Shown: piece by piece, positions 33,815-41,125 of the stretch
How positions within the stretch are numbered: position 1 is the first letter of the stretch
Layout: each line of letters starts with the position of its first letter
Assembly (NCBI GenBank): GCA_021785975.1
Contig: JAJYOE010000008.1
Location: forward strand, 1 to 47,410
DNA from: Bacillota bacterium
Lineage (GTDB): Bacteria; Bacillota; Bacilli; Alicyclobacillales; SLC66
Direction: 5' to 3'
DNA: 47,410 bases
Made by a program: the position numbers and the translations under genes
The notes under the pieces: generated by a model
Seen by the model: the letters and a program-made list of their open reading frames with translations, nothing else
What the model was told of the DNA's origin: nothing
Database searches by the model: none

Positions 33815-34288
33815 ATGGCAGTAATGGAAGGACAAGCAGCACCCCATTTTGAATTAAAGGCAATTAATGCCGATCAACCCACGGTGACATTGGAAGAACT
33901 CAGAGGGCATTGGGTAGTGGTCTATTTTTACCCAAAGGATATGACTTCAGGATGCACTAGCGAAGCCAACGACTTTCAGGCTCATTTAGATGAGTTTGAA
34001 AGACGCGGCGCAAAGGTGATGGGAGTCAGTAAAGACAGTCTTTCGTCTCATGAAAAATTTGCTGCGAAATATGGTCTGAAATTCCCCCTTTTATCTGACG
34101 ATGAAGGTCAAGTGTGTGAAGACTACGGTGTTTTCAAGGAAAAGAAGATGTACGGCAGGACGTACATGGGAATTGAAAGAACCACAGTGCTGATCGATCC
34201 TGAGGGTAATGTCGCAAAAGTATTTCCAAAGGTGAAGGTGACTGGGCATGTGGAGCAAGTGTTGAAGGAACTAGCTAGTCGCATATAA
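33815..34288 (+). CDS. bcp: Thioredoxin-dependent peroxiredoxin Bcp/PrxQ
   Basis: This thiol peroxidase reduces hydrogen peroxide and organic peroxides. The 157-aa protein starts at ATG 33815 with GAGGAGG upstream (track start 33785 has none). The active site PxxxTxxC is intact in YFYPKDMTSGCTSEAN. The Cys five residues after the peroxidatic Cys, which is the resolving residue in E. coli Bcp, is absent. A Cys at GQVCEDYGV could serve as an alternative resolving residue. It is a single gene behind the LysM-3D gene, with a hairpin terminator after it. Confidence 0.93.
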   Translation: MAVMEGQAAPHFELKAINADQPTVTLEELRGHWVVVYFYPKDMTSGCTSEANDFQAHLDEFERRGAKVMGVSKDSLSSHEKFAAKYGLKFPLLSDDEGQVCEDYGVFKEKKMYGRTYMGIERTTVLIDPEGNVAKVFPKVKVTGHVEQVLKELASRI

Positions 34289-34303
34289 CTGGACACGCGG
34301 ATG

Positions 34304-34338
34304 AGAGCAGCCACCTTGGTTTTGGTGGCTGCTCTTTA
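34304..34338. terminator. Hairpin terminator between convergent bcp and dedA
   Basis: AGAGCAGCCACC / GGTGGCTGCTCT form a perfect 12-bp stem around an 8-nt loop. The T-tail is short (TTT), so efficiency may be modest. Confidence 0.72.
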
Positions 34339-34340
34339 TG

Positions 34341-34943
34341 TTAGCGGGAGGAAGGCCGTCGATTTTTAATCCAAAAGCCTACCACGGCTAAAATAAGGAT
34401 GATCGCAAAGATATAGGTGAGCGCATGGCTGTGCAGGTCGATGGTGGACCAATTCTTTCCGAGTTGATAACCGACTTCAGCCAGAATGTATACCCAGGGT
34501 ATCACACCGATAGTGGTGAAAATAGTAAATTTACCTAGATTCATTTTGGCAATTCCTGCAGGAAGAGAGATGAATGTTCGAATGGCGGGAAGTATCCGTC
34601 CAATTAGCACCGTGATGCTTCCATAGCGGGAAAACCATTTTTCCGCAGAGTTGAAATGTTTTTCTGAGAAAAAAATGTATTTCCCATATCTCGCAAGCAG
34701 TGGTCTTCCGCCCCATTTGCCCACAGCGTAGGCAATCAGTGAACCTGCCAGGTTGCCGAGGATACCGGCGATGACAGCTTCCCATAATGAAAGGTGGCCC
34801 AACCAAGCCTCAAACCCTGCGAATGGCATGATGACTTCACTGGGAAGCGGAATACAGGCACTTTCGAGAAGCATGGCTAAAAACACAGCATAAATCCCAT
34901 ACTGTGTAATAGCATGTTCAAGAAAGACTGACAAGTTATGCAC
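34341..34943 (-). CDS. DedA-family membrane protein
   Basis: This 200-aa membrane protein has the canonical DedA pattern: QYGIYAVFLAMLLESACIPLPSEVIM, GILGNLAGSLIAYAVGKWGG, then GRILPAIRTFISLPAGIAKM, containing the conserved Arg and Gly residues, and a C-terminal helix. DedA proteins are implicated in lipid-carrier flipping and membrane potential. The start is GTG 34943 with AAGAAGG upstream. It is a paralogue of the DedA at 23.9 kb, which is more diverged (GLPLPDET in place of CIPLPSEV). It is divergent from the glycosyltransferase gene. Confidence 0.92.
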   Translation of the reverse strand: MHNLSVFLEHAITQYGIYAVFLAMLLESACIPLPSEVIMPFAGFEAWLGHLSLWEAVIAGILGNLAGSLIAYAVGKWGGRPLLARYGKYIFFSEKHFNSAEKWFSRYGSITVLIGRILPAIRTFISLPAGIAKMNLGKFTIFTTIGVIPWVYILAEVGYQLGKNWSTIDLHSHALTYIFAIILILAVVGFWIKNRRPSSR

Positions 34944-35013
34944 AACAAACCTTCTTTCCAGTCAAAAGTTGAGTTTTCTCTTAAGTATAATGACTCAGAA
35001 ACATTACGTCTAC

Positions 35014-35043
35014 TTGTCCCGTTATTGGCTTACGTGATATAGT
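35014..35043 (+). promoter_or_regulatory. Probable promoter of the glycosyltransferase gene
   Basis: TTGTCC, 18 bp, TATAGT, about 50 bp before TTG 35095. A second TATAAT at 34986-34991 lacks a -35. Confidence 0.45.
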
Positions 35044-35094
35044 AGTTGAGTTTTGAATGGGGGATGACATTTCATCCGACAGGGGAGAATACGA

Positions 35095-36342
35095 TTGAAT
35101 TTATGGACATCACTGCTAAACGGCGCTTTTTTATTGATGCAGGTGATTACTGGCCTGATTGGCGCTTATCAAGTTGTGCTGTCCGTATTTGGACTGTTCT
35201 ATCGAAAACGGAAGATCAAGTATTTGCCGCAAAAAAGATTTGTAGTATTGGTGGCAGCACATAATGAGGAACGGGTCATCGGTCCTTTGATTGAGAATTT
35301 ATGGGAAATGGAATATCCCCGGAATTTGTTTGATGTGTATGTGATAGCAGACAATTGTACGGATCAGACGGCAGCGGTCGCAAGAAGCGAAGGGGCTATT
35401 GTGGCTGAACGCTTTGCTGAGACGGAACGCGGAAAAGGCTATGCCATTCGCTGGATGCTGGAACGTCTAAAAGAAATTCATGCTGATTATGATGCCGTCG
35501 TCATGTTTGATGCTGACAATCTTGTCGCCACCAACTTTTTGCGCGCAATGAACGATCGCCTGATGGATGGAGATAAAGTGATACAAGGCTACTTGGACAT
35601 TAAAAACCCATTGGATTCCTGGGTGAGTATTTCCATGGCTATTTCGTATTGGTATACTAACCGCATGTGGCAGTTATCGCGTCATCATTTGAAACTTGCT
35701 TCAGCACTCGGCGGTACAGGGCTGTGCATTGACATGTCGCTATTACAACAATTGGGTTGGCACGCTACGGGTTTAACTGAAGATGTAGAGTTCGGGGCCA
35801 GGTGCGTTAGCATGGGTGTCTATCCGGTATGGGCGCATGAGGCAAAAGTGTATGACGAAAAACCCATTACGCTTCTTGCATCACTTCGTCAGCGATTGCG
35901 CTGGATGCAAGGCCACTTCAATTGTGCAAAGCAATACATGATGCCGCTTTTTGGAGCAAGTGTCAAAGAGGGCAATTTAGCAAAAATGGATGCGGCGATT
36001 TATCTTTTTCAACCAATGAGATTCTTGATTTTGTTTTTGACAGGCTTCATGGTATTATTCCAGATTTATGTTCCTGACACATCATCGGTGGCGGTAGTTA
36101 CTGAACTTTTGCCAACCTGGTTTTGGGTCGCCATCAATGTATTCATACTAATCCAAATGCCGCTGGCCATGTGGCTTGAACGGGTTCCGTGGAAGGCTTA
36201 TCTCGGACTTCCGCTGTTTCCTATCTTCATGGTTACCTGGTTCCCGGTGACGCTAGTTGCTCTTTTTACCAGGCACAATCGGGTATGGCAGCATACGGTC
36301 CATACACGAGCTATTCGGTTGGATGACTTGCGCTCAAGATAA
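35095..36342 (+). CDS. Family 2 processive-type membrane glycosyltransferase
   Basis: This is a 415-aa membrane glycosyltransferase with an N-terminal helix, a cytosolic GT2 domain and three or four C-terminal helices. Motifs are VVLVAAHNEERVIGPLI, VIADNCTDQT (Asp of the UDP site), VVMFDADNLV (DxD-like), LTEDVEFGARC (TED) and SLRQRLRWMQGHF (QxxRW). That set belongs to processive synthases such as those for cellulose, hyaluronan or poly-GlcNAc, but neither sugar nor product can be named. The start is TTG 35095 with GGGGAG 7 nt upstream. No partner export or c-di-GMP gene is adjacent. Confidence 0.9.
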   Translation: MNLWTSLLNGAFLLMQVITGLIGAYQVVLSVFGLFYRKRKIKYLPQKRFVVLVAAHNEERVIGPLIENLWEMEYPRNLFDVYVIADNCTDQTAAVARSEGAIVAERFAETERGKGYAIRWMLERLKEIHADYDAVVMFDADNLVATNFLRAMNDRLMDGDKVIQGYLDIKNPLDSWVSISMAISYWYTNRMWQLSRHHLKLASALGGTGLCIDMSLLQQLGWHATGLTEDVEFGARCVSMGVYPVWAHEAKVYDEKPITLLASLRQRLRWMQGHFNCAKQYMMPLFGASVKEGNLAKMDAAIYLFQPMRFLILFLTGFMVLFQIYVPDTSSVAVVTELLPTWFWVAINVFILIQMPLAMWLERVPWKAYLGLPLFPIFMVTWFPVTLVALFTRHNRVWQHTVHTRAIRLDDLRSR

Positions 36343-36360
36343 TGCGGATTCAAGGATTAG

Positions 36361-36387
36361 AAAGAGACCAGTCATTCTGGTCTCTTT
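36361..36387. terminator. Hairpin terminator between convergent genes
   Basis: AAAGAGACCAG / CTGGTCTCTTT form a perfect 11-bp stem with a 5-nt loop, and the stem itself ends in T/A runs on both sides. It overlaps the yunC stop codon and probably works in both directions. Confidence 0.65.
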
Positions 36388-36695
36388 GAGTGTGCTATCA
36401 TCAACGCTAGTGCTTCCTTGCCTGACATCCCGACTAGAACGCCAATTTCAGCAGCAGCATCGGTAATGCTTTCAAGTGGAGCTGCGAGCAATTCCTCTGT
36501 GTTGTGAACGCCAACAGCTCTGCCGGCGATGATATGCCGGTCTTTCAGTTTTGTGTTTAAAAGATGTACATCCAGCGCACCGCACATGATATATCCAGTG
36601 GTCGCGCTGATGCTCACCAGTCTGGTTTTCGGCAGATCCACCTCGGTGGCAAAGCACGGTATGCCGTCAATGAAGACAGGCTTTATACTAATCAC
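36372..36695 (-). CDS. yunC: YunC-family protein (DUF1805)
   Basis: This protein of about 107 aa matches the small YunC/DUF1805 family by GYIMCGALDVHLLNTKLKDR and HIIAGRAVGVHNTEELLAAPLESIT. The function is unknown; structures in the family show a compact alpha/beta fold. I chose GTG 36695, preceded by AAAGGTGGAG at 6 nt, over the track start GTG 36707, which lies within that ribosome site. It is a single gene converging on the glycosyltransferase and divergent from the B12/radical SAM gene. Confidence 0.88.
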   Translation of the reverse strand: MISIKPVFIDGIPCFATEVDLPKTRLVSISATTGYIMCGALDVHLLNTKLKDRHIIAGRAVGVHNTEELLAAPLESITDAAAEIGVLVGMSGKEALALMIAHSKRPE

Positions 36696-36783
36696 AGCGA
36701 TCTCCACCTTTCCATCATTAATTTATGGCGCTAGTATGAGGATGTGAATCATTGCCCTGGTGACCGTTGGGAGGTAATTTGCC

Positions 36784-38538
36784 TTGGCGAAAGTGGTACT
36801 TAGCACATTGAACGCAAAATTCATACACTCCTCTTTGGCATTGCGTTATTTGCGGTCGGCGATCCAAGAGGAGCATCATGTTCGTTTATTGGAGTACACT
36901 ATTCATGACCCGCTTGATCTAATCGTCGCCGAATTTTACGAAGAAGAACCGGATGTCATTGGACTCAGTTGTTATATTTGGAACATCGAACAAATGAAGA
37001 AGCTTATTCCCCTGATAAAAAAAGTGTTGCCCGATGTATTTATTTTGTTGGGTGGTCCCGAGGTATCTTACGAAGCTCCTTTTTATATGAACATGCTTTC
37101 AGAAGTGGATGCAGTGGCGGTAGGGGAAGGAGAAGAATTGATTCAAGAACTTCTTGAGGCATTGCATTTGCAACTGCCTGTCAAGAGCGTTAGCGGGCTT
37201 TATTATCGAGAACAAGGTGATGTAAAATACTCAGGACCAAGAGGGTACGCGAACCTGGAGACATTGCCAACGCCTTATCCTGATGAATACATGGGTGAAC
37301 TTAAGCATCGAGTGGTGTATTATGAAGCCAGCAGGGGATGCCCATTTACCTGTCAGTTTTGTCTTTCATCCATTGAGGTGAGTGTACGGTACTTTCCATT
37401 ACAGCGTGTGTTGAGAGATTTGGAAAGGTTGATTCAAGCTGGCGTAAGGCAAATTAACTTTGTCGACCGAACATTTAACTTAAAAAAAGACTATGCCTTA
37501 CAATTATTTTCGTTTTTGGCCGAGCAAGAAGGAGATACCGCGTATCATTTTGAAATAACAGGTGATATTTTACACCCTGATCTGGTAGAATGGCTCGTAC
37601 AACACGCACCTGTTAATAAATTTCGCTTTGAGGTCGGCGTTCAATCCACCAATGAACTCGCCAATCAAGCAGTTCACAGAAGGCAGAATTTTGAGAAGTT
37701 GTCAGCTACGGTCAGAAAACTTAAGCACTCTGGGAAAATACATCAGCACCTGGATTTGATCGCAGGTCTGCCACACGAAGACTATGCTTCATTTCGCAAA
37801 ACATTTAATGATGTGTATGAGCTACAGCCTGATGAATTGCAACTTGGATTCTTAAAGTTACTTCGCGGTACCAATCTACGCGCTGACGCACAAAAATATG
37901 GGTATGTAGCGATGGATTCGAGTCCTTATGAAGTGCTTTCGAGTCATGTATTGTCCTATAAAGACTTAATTCGATTAAAAAGACTTGAAGATATTTTGGA
38001 GAAATATTATAATTCAGGACGCTTTACACATGTAGTTTCCTATTTGACCGAACATTGTTTTGAAACACCATTTGATTTTTATCAATCTTTTGGGGATTAC
38101 TGGCATGCAAAAGGCTGGACGAGGATTGGCCATCAACCGCTTGATCTTGTTCACAGGTTACGTGAATTCTTGCAGTTTGCGGGAGTATGGGATGAGATCT
38201 CGTATGCACTGCTACGCGTGGATTATACGCTTCGCGAAAAGCAAAGACCGCGCAGGCTATTTTGGCGAAGTGGCATGGAGGAAAAAGAACAGGATCGCTG
38301 GCTCATGTCGCATCAAAGTGAGCTGCGAGATATTTTTCCTGAGCTGTCACCAGTGCTGTCAGACACAGGATTTCCCTCAAGAGCGGTGATTGAACGTATT
38401 CCGAGAGATGCTTTTTTGAGGCTTTTACCGAGTATTCATGCTGTTGACTCGACTAGCGAAGAGTGGACAGCAGGCACCTTGTTATTCATGTTTCCCAAAA
38501 CCTCAGGGACTCCTAAAATTTATGGGTGGGTGCCATGA
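36784..38538 (+). CDS. B12-binding domain radical SAM protein (DUF4080)
   Basis: This 584-aa protein has an N-terminal cobalamin-binding Rossmann domain (about 1-140: DVIGLSCYIWNIEQM, LLGGPEVSYE, VAVGEGEELI). A radical SAM core follows with C186-x3-C190-x2-C193 (RGCPFTCQFC), then a C-terminal DUF4080 region. Such cobalamin-dependent radical SAM enzymes often methylate unactivated carbons, but members of this family are uncharacterised. The start is TTG 36784 with GGGAGGT upstream. It is followed by yuiD after 41 nt, perhaps in the same transcript. The class is secure, the reaction unknown. Confidence 0.92.
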   Translation: MAKVVLSTLNAKFIHSSLALRYLRSAIQEEHHVRLLEYTIHDPLDLIVAEFYEEEPDVIGLSCYIWNIEQMKKLIPLIKKVLPDVFILLGGPEVSYEAPFYMNMLSEVDAVAVGEGEELIQELLEALHLQLPVKSVSGLYYREQGDVKYSGPRGYANLETLPTPYPDEYMGELKHRVVYYEASRGCPFTCQFCLSSIEVSVRYFPLQRVLRDLERLIQAGVRQINFVDRTFNLKKDYALQLFSFLAEQEGDTAYHFEITGDILHPDLVEWLVQHAPVNKFRFEVGVQSTNELANQAVHRRQNFEKLSATVRKLKHSGKIHQHLDLIAGLPHEDYASFRKTFNDVYELQPDELQLGFLKLLRGTNLRADAQKYGYVAMDSSPYEVLSSHVLSYKDLIRLKRLEDILEKYYNSGRFTHVVSYLTEHCFETPFDFYQSFGDYWHAKGWTRIGHQPLDLVHRLREFLQFAGVWDEISYALLRVDYTLREKQRPRRLFWRSGMEEKEQDRWLMSHQSELRDIFPELSPVLSDTGFPSRAVIERIPRDAFLRLLPSIHAVDSTSEEWTAGTLLFMFPKTSGTPKIYGWVP

Positions 38539-38579
38539 TCAGCCTCATGGTGTAAGGTGTGAACAAGGAGGATTTCGTT

Positions 38580-39065
38580 GTGTGGCTAACCGCATTGGGA
38601 AGAGGTATATGGGATAATCAGGCGATATTAGCCTCTTTATCGTCAATCATTATCGCGCAAGTGATCAAAGTACCTATTTTTTTTGTGTCGAAAAGGAAAT
38701 GGGACTTTTCCAAAATGATAACGACCGGAGGAATGCCAAGTTCTCATTCGGCCGCAGTGTCTTCATTGGCAACCGTCATTGGCATTCGTTCCGGCGTACA
38801 ATCTCAAATGTTTGCACTGGCTGCGATCTTTGCCGTTATTGTCATGTATGATGCAGCAGGCATTCGGCGGCATGCGGGGGAACAAGCGATTGCCATCAAT
38901 AACCTGGAAGCGAAAATAGGCCAGTATATTGAGCGCCCTCCGACGAGTAATGCGCATGACTTTTATCAAAAGAAGCTAAAAGAAATGTTGGGTCATCGTC
39001 CCATTGAAGTCTTTGTGGGCTGTCTTTTTGGCATCTTAATTGGAACGTGGTTTGCATTGCGCTAA
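38580..39065 (+). CDS. yuiD: YuiD-family divergent PAP2 membrane protein (DUF212)
   Basis: This 161-aa membrane protein belongs to the acid phosphatase/vanadium haloperoxidase-related DUF212 group. It has IAQVIKVPIFF, GGMPSSHSAAVSSLAT (the PSSH phosphatase-type motif) and DAAGIRRHAGEQA. I chose GTG 38580, with AAGGAGG 8 nt upstream; the track start 38559 precedes that site. A lipid phosphate substrate is plausible from the motif. The C-terminus has a further helix (IEVFVGCLFGILIGTWFAL). Confidence 0.9.
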   Translation: MWLTALGRGIWDNQAILASLSSIIIAQVIKVPIFFVSKRKWDFSKMITTGGMPSSHSAAVSSLATVIGIRSGVQSQMFALAAIFAVIVMYDAAGIRRHAGEQAIAINNLEAKIGQYIERPPTSNAHDFYQKKLKEMLGHRPIEVFVGCLFGILIGTWFALR

Positions 39066-39068
39066 CAT

Positions 39069-39377
39069 TCAATCTTCATCGTCAGAAAAGTCTTGACGAA
39101 CATCTTCTCCGATTTGAAGTATATCAAGATTTTCTGCATCCCGATCGATTTTGCGAATGGTTTGATTCAGGGCTTTTACTGGATCATTGACGATACTGCT
39201 TCCATAGATCATTAGTTTATCCGTATTTACAGGAACTCCAATGGCATAATATTCATCTTTTGACGTTTCAAAAAGTTCTATGGTAAATTCTTGATCCGCA
39301 ATCCGGTACAAATACTGTTCTTTTCGCAACAACTCCGCACCTTCGCGGAGTTTTATCGTTTTCCAGGTGTTATCCAT
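39069..39377 (-). CDS. Uncharacterised small acidic protein
   Basis: I do not recognise this 102-aa protein. It has no signal or membrane segment, alternates beta-like strands (YLYRIADQEFTIELFETS, YYAIGVPVNTDKLMIYGSS) with a helix (DPVKALNQTIRKIDRDAENL), and ends in an acidic tail DFSDDED. The start is ATG 39377, with AAGGAG 11 nt upstream, slightly long. It converges on yuiD with a 3-nt gap and diverges from a lipoprotein gene. It may be lineage-specific. Confidence 0.72.
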   Translation of the reverse strand: MDNTWKTIKLREGAELLRKEQYLYRIADQEFTIELFETSKDEYYAIGVPVNTDKLMIYGSSIVNDPVKALNQTIRKIDRDAENLDILQIGEDVRQDFSDDED

Positions 39378-39451
39378 GGCGGTTTACACTCCTTATTTTG
39401 CTGTACTTCGTGTATAGTAATAGTAAGTCGATTGATCAAGAGGGTGATACT

Positions 39452-40192
39452 ATGCAGGTTCGTACACAGTATATAATCATCGGCGGAGTATTGCTATCTG
39501 CACTTTTATTGGCGGGGTGCGGAGTCAATTCTACATCTGGAAGCGGCCCGGTGACTCAGCCCATTACACAGCCTACTACCACCACAACTAACAATCATCA
39601 CAATACTGGCAAGACTGGAAAAAACCAGCCTTCGTCAAAAGGACAACAGGGTTCGACCTCGAATAACAACACTGGGAGCGGCAATTCGAGTAAGGGGAAT
39701 GCCAGTGGAAGTCAGACGAAACCGCCCTCTTCCTCGACAAGTAGTATAGGGGGTTCAGGAGGAGTCTCTTTAACGTCCATTCCGGTGAGCGCCAGTGGTA
39801 CAGGAAGTACTTTTGTTCCTGTCTCACAATCAGTCACTTCTGTCCAATTGCCGTCTGGTTGGTCGATGCAAACCAGTTCTTATGCAAGCACAGGTACCAC
39901 CGTCAAGTGGATCAACCCGAAAGATCCAACCCAATATGTCAGTGAGTCTATTCAACCTTTTGCGAGAAATTTAAGCGATTTTTATGCGGCTCAATCAGGC
40001 GCTGCCAGTTGGCTTGTTCAAAATCAAGTGGTCGAGTTTCATTTGACCAATCCTAACAATCCAAATCCGGATGTTGGGATCATGGCGAATAATAGTAGCG
40101 GCGGTTCGATTCGAGTGGATGTGTATCTGCCATCCTCCCAAAAGAATACGGCACAAAACATCATCAATAGTTTTGTTGGTGTTTCCAACTAA
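39452..40192 (+). CDS. Lipoprotein with low-complexity linker and C-terminal domain
   Basis: This 246-aa lipoprotein has the lipobox LLLAGC after IIIGGVLLSA, so Cys is about residue 23. A linker of about 85 residues follows, made almost only of Ser, Thr, Gly, Asn, Gln and Pro (TTTTTNNHHNTGKTGKN and similar). A globular C-terminal part of about 120 residues begins SVQLPSGWSMQTSSY and ends STAQNIINSFVG-like. I chose ATG 39452 with AGAGGGTGAT upstream; the earlier track start has no ribosome site. It is anchored outside the membrane. Its function is unknown, and the C-terminal part resembles small lipoprotein sensor or stress domains only in general. Confidence 0.8.
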   Translation: MQVRTQYIIIGGVLLSALLLAGCGVNSTSGSGPVTQPITQPTTTTTNNHHNTGKTGKNQPSSKGQQGSTSNNNTGSGNSSKGNASGSQTKPPSSSTSSIGGSGGVSLTSIPVSASGTGSTFVPVSQSVTSVQLPSGWSMQTSSYASTGTTVKWINPKDPTQYVSESIQPFARNLSDFYAAQSGAASWLVQNQVVEFHLTNPNNPNPDVGIMANNSSGGSIRVDVYLPSSQKNTAQNIINSFVGVSN

Positions 40193-40203
40193 ACCTTCTA
40201 TCG

Positions 40204-40247
40204 ACAACAAAGGCTGCCAATCAAATTTGGCAGCCTTTGTTGTTTTT
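40204..40247 (+). terminator. Strong Rho-independent terminator
   Basis: ACAACAAAGGCTGCCAA pairs perfectly with TTGGCAGCCTTTGTTGT (17 bp, 6-nt loop) and is followed by Ts. It ends the lipoprotein transcript 11 nt after the stop and faces the end of korB. Confidence 0.9.
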
Positions 40248-40258
40248 ACTCAATATTT

Positions 40259-41125
40259 TTATGCAAACTCGCTCATGAATTTTTCAAATTGGTCTTGTGT
40301 GATATGAATGTCCAAATCCGCAACAGGTGTTGGTTGGTAACCAGGAATCAGGTCTTCGAAAGCAGGACGGTCATTGTCTTCGTAAATGAGACCTGTGCAC
40401 AAACCGTCTGTTTCAATGACTTTAGTAGTGGCCGCTTTTTTGTTTGTAGGATCATACTCTGGGAATTGGTCTAAAGGCACAATGTGCTCTTTATACCATT
40501 CATAGGTGTTCACTTTGTTATAGGTTACACATGGGCTAAACACATTAATCAGGGAAAAACCCTTGTGCTGAATGCCTTTTGTGATCAACTCTGTCAGTTG
40601 GTTGACATCATGGGAAAAGCCCTGTGCAAGATAGGTAACGCCTGCCGCAAGCGCGATTTGAAGCGGACTGACTGCGTTCTCAATGTTGCCAGCCGGTGTG
40701 GTTTTTGCCTTGAATCCAAATGCGCTGGTGGGAGAATGTTGGCCTTTCGTCAAGCCATAAATCTGATTGTCCATGACAATATAGGTGATGTTCATATTAC
40801 GACGAGCTGCATGCATGAAATGGCCCATGCCAATTCCAAAACCGTCCCCATCGCCTCCGGCCGCAATGACCGTCAAATCGCGATTTGCAAGTTTGACGCC
40901 TTGAGCAAGCGGGAGTGAACGGCCATGAACACCGTGAAATCCATAAGCATTAATATAGCCAGAAATTCTTCCTGAGCAACCGATTCCAGAGATGACCGCC
41001 ACTTGCTCAGGTTCCAGATTCAAACTTCCCAGTGACCGCTGAATCGCGGCTTGTACAGCATAATCGCCACATCCGGGGCACCAATTAGGACGAACTTCAT
41101 TGCGGAATTCTTTTACTGTTGCCAT
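40259..41125 (-). CDS. korB: 2-oxoacid:ferredoxin oxidoreductase beta subunit (KorB-like, copy 1)
   Basis: This is the TPP-binding subunit of an enzyme that oxidatively decarboxylates a 2-oxoacid, probably 2-oxoglutarate, to acyl-CoA while reducing ferredoxin. The 288-aa protein has four Fe-S cysteines (WCPGCGD C16/C19, GIGCSG, FSPCVTYNK). The TPP motif is AAGGDGDGFGIGMGHFMHAARRN...DN. ATG 41125 has AAAGGAG upstream. It overlaps korA by 13 nt and is last in gntR-korA-korB. The 2-oxoglutarate assignment rests on similarity to KorB types; pyruvate or branched acids are not excluded. Confidence 0.92.
   Translation of the reverse strand: MATVKEFRNEVRPNWCPGCGDYAVQAAIQRSLGSLNLEPEQVAVISGIGCSGRISGYINAYGFHGVHGRSLPLAQGVKLANRDLTVIAAGGDGDGFGIGMGHFMHAARRNMNITYIVMDNQIYGLTKGQHSPTSAFGFKAKTTPAGNIENAVSPLQIALAAGVTYLAQGFSHDVNQLTELITKGIQHKGFSLINVFSPCVTYNKVNTYEWYKEHIVPLDQFPEYDPTNKKAATTKVIETDGLCTGLIYEDNDRPAFEDLIPGYQPTPVADLDIHITQDQFEKFMSEFA

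Noticed and set aside
40484-40918. 144-aa plus-strand ORF antisense to korB
   Set aside because: It mirrors the conserved KorB frame, with no promoter or ribosome site.
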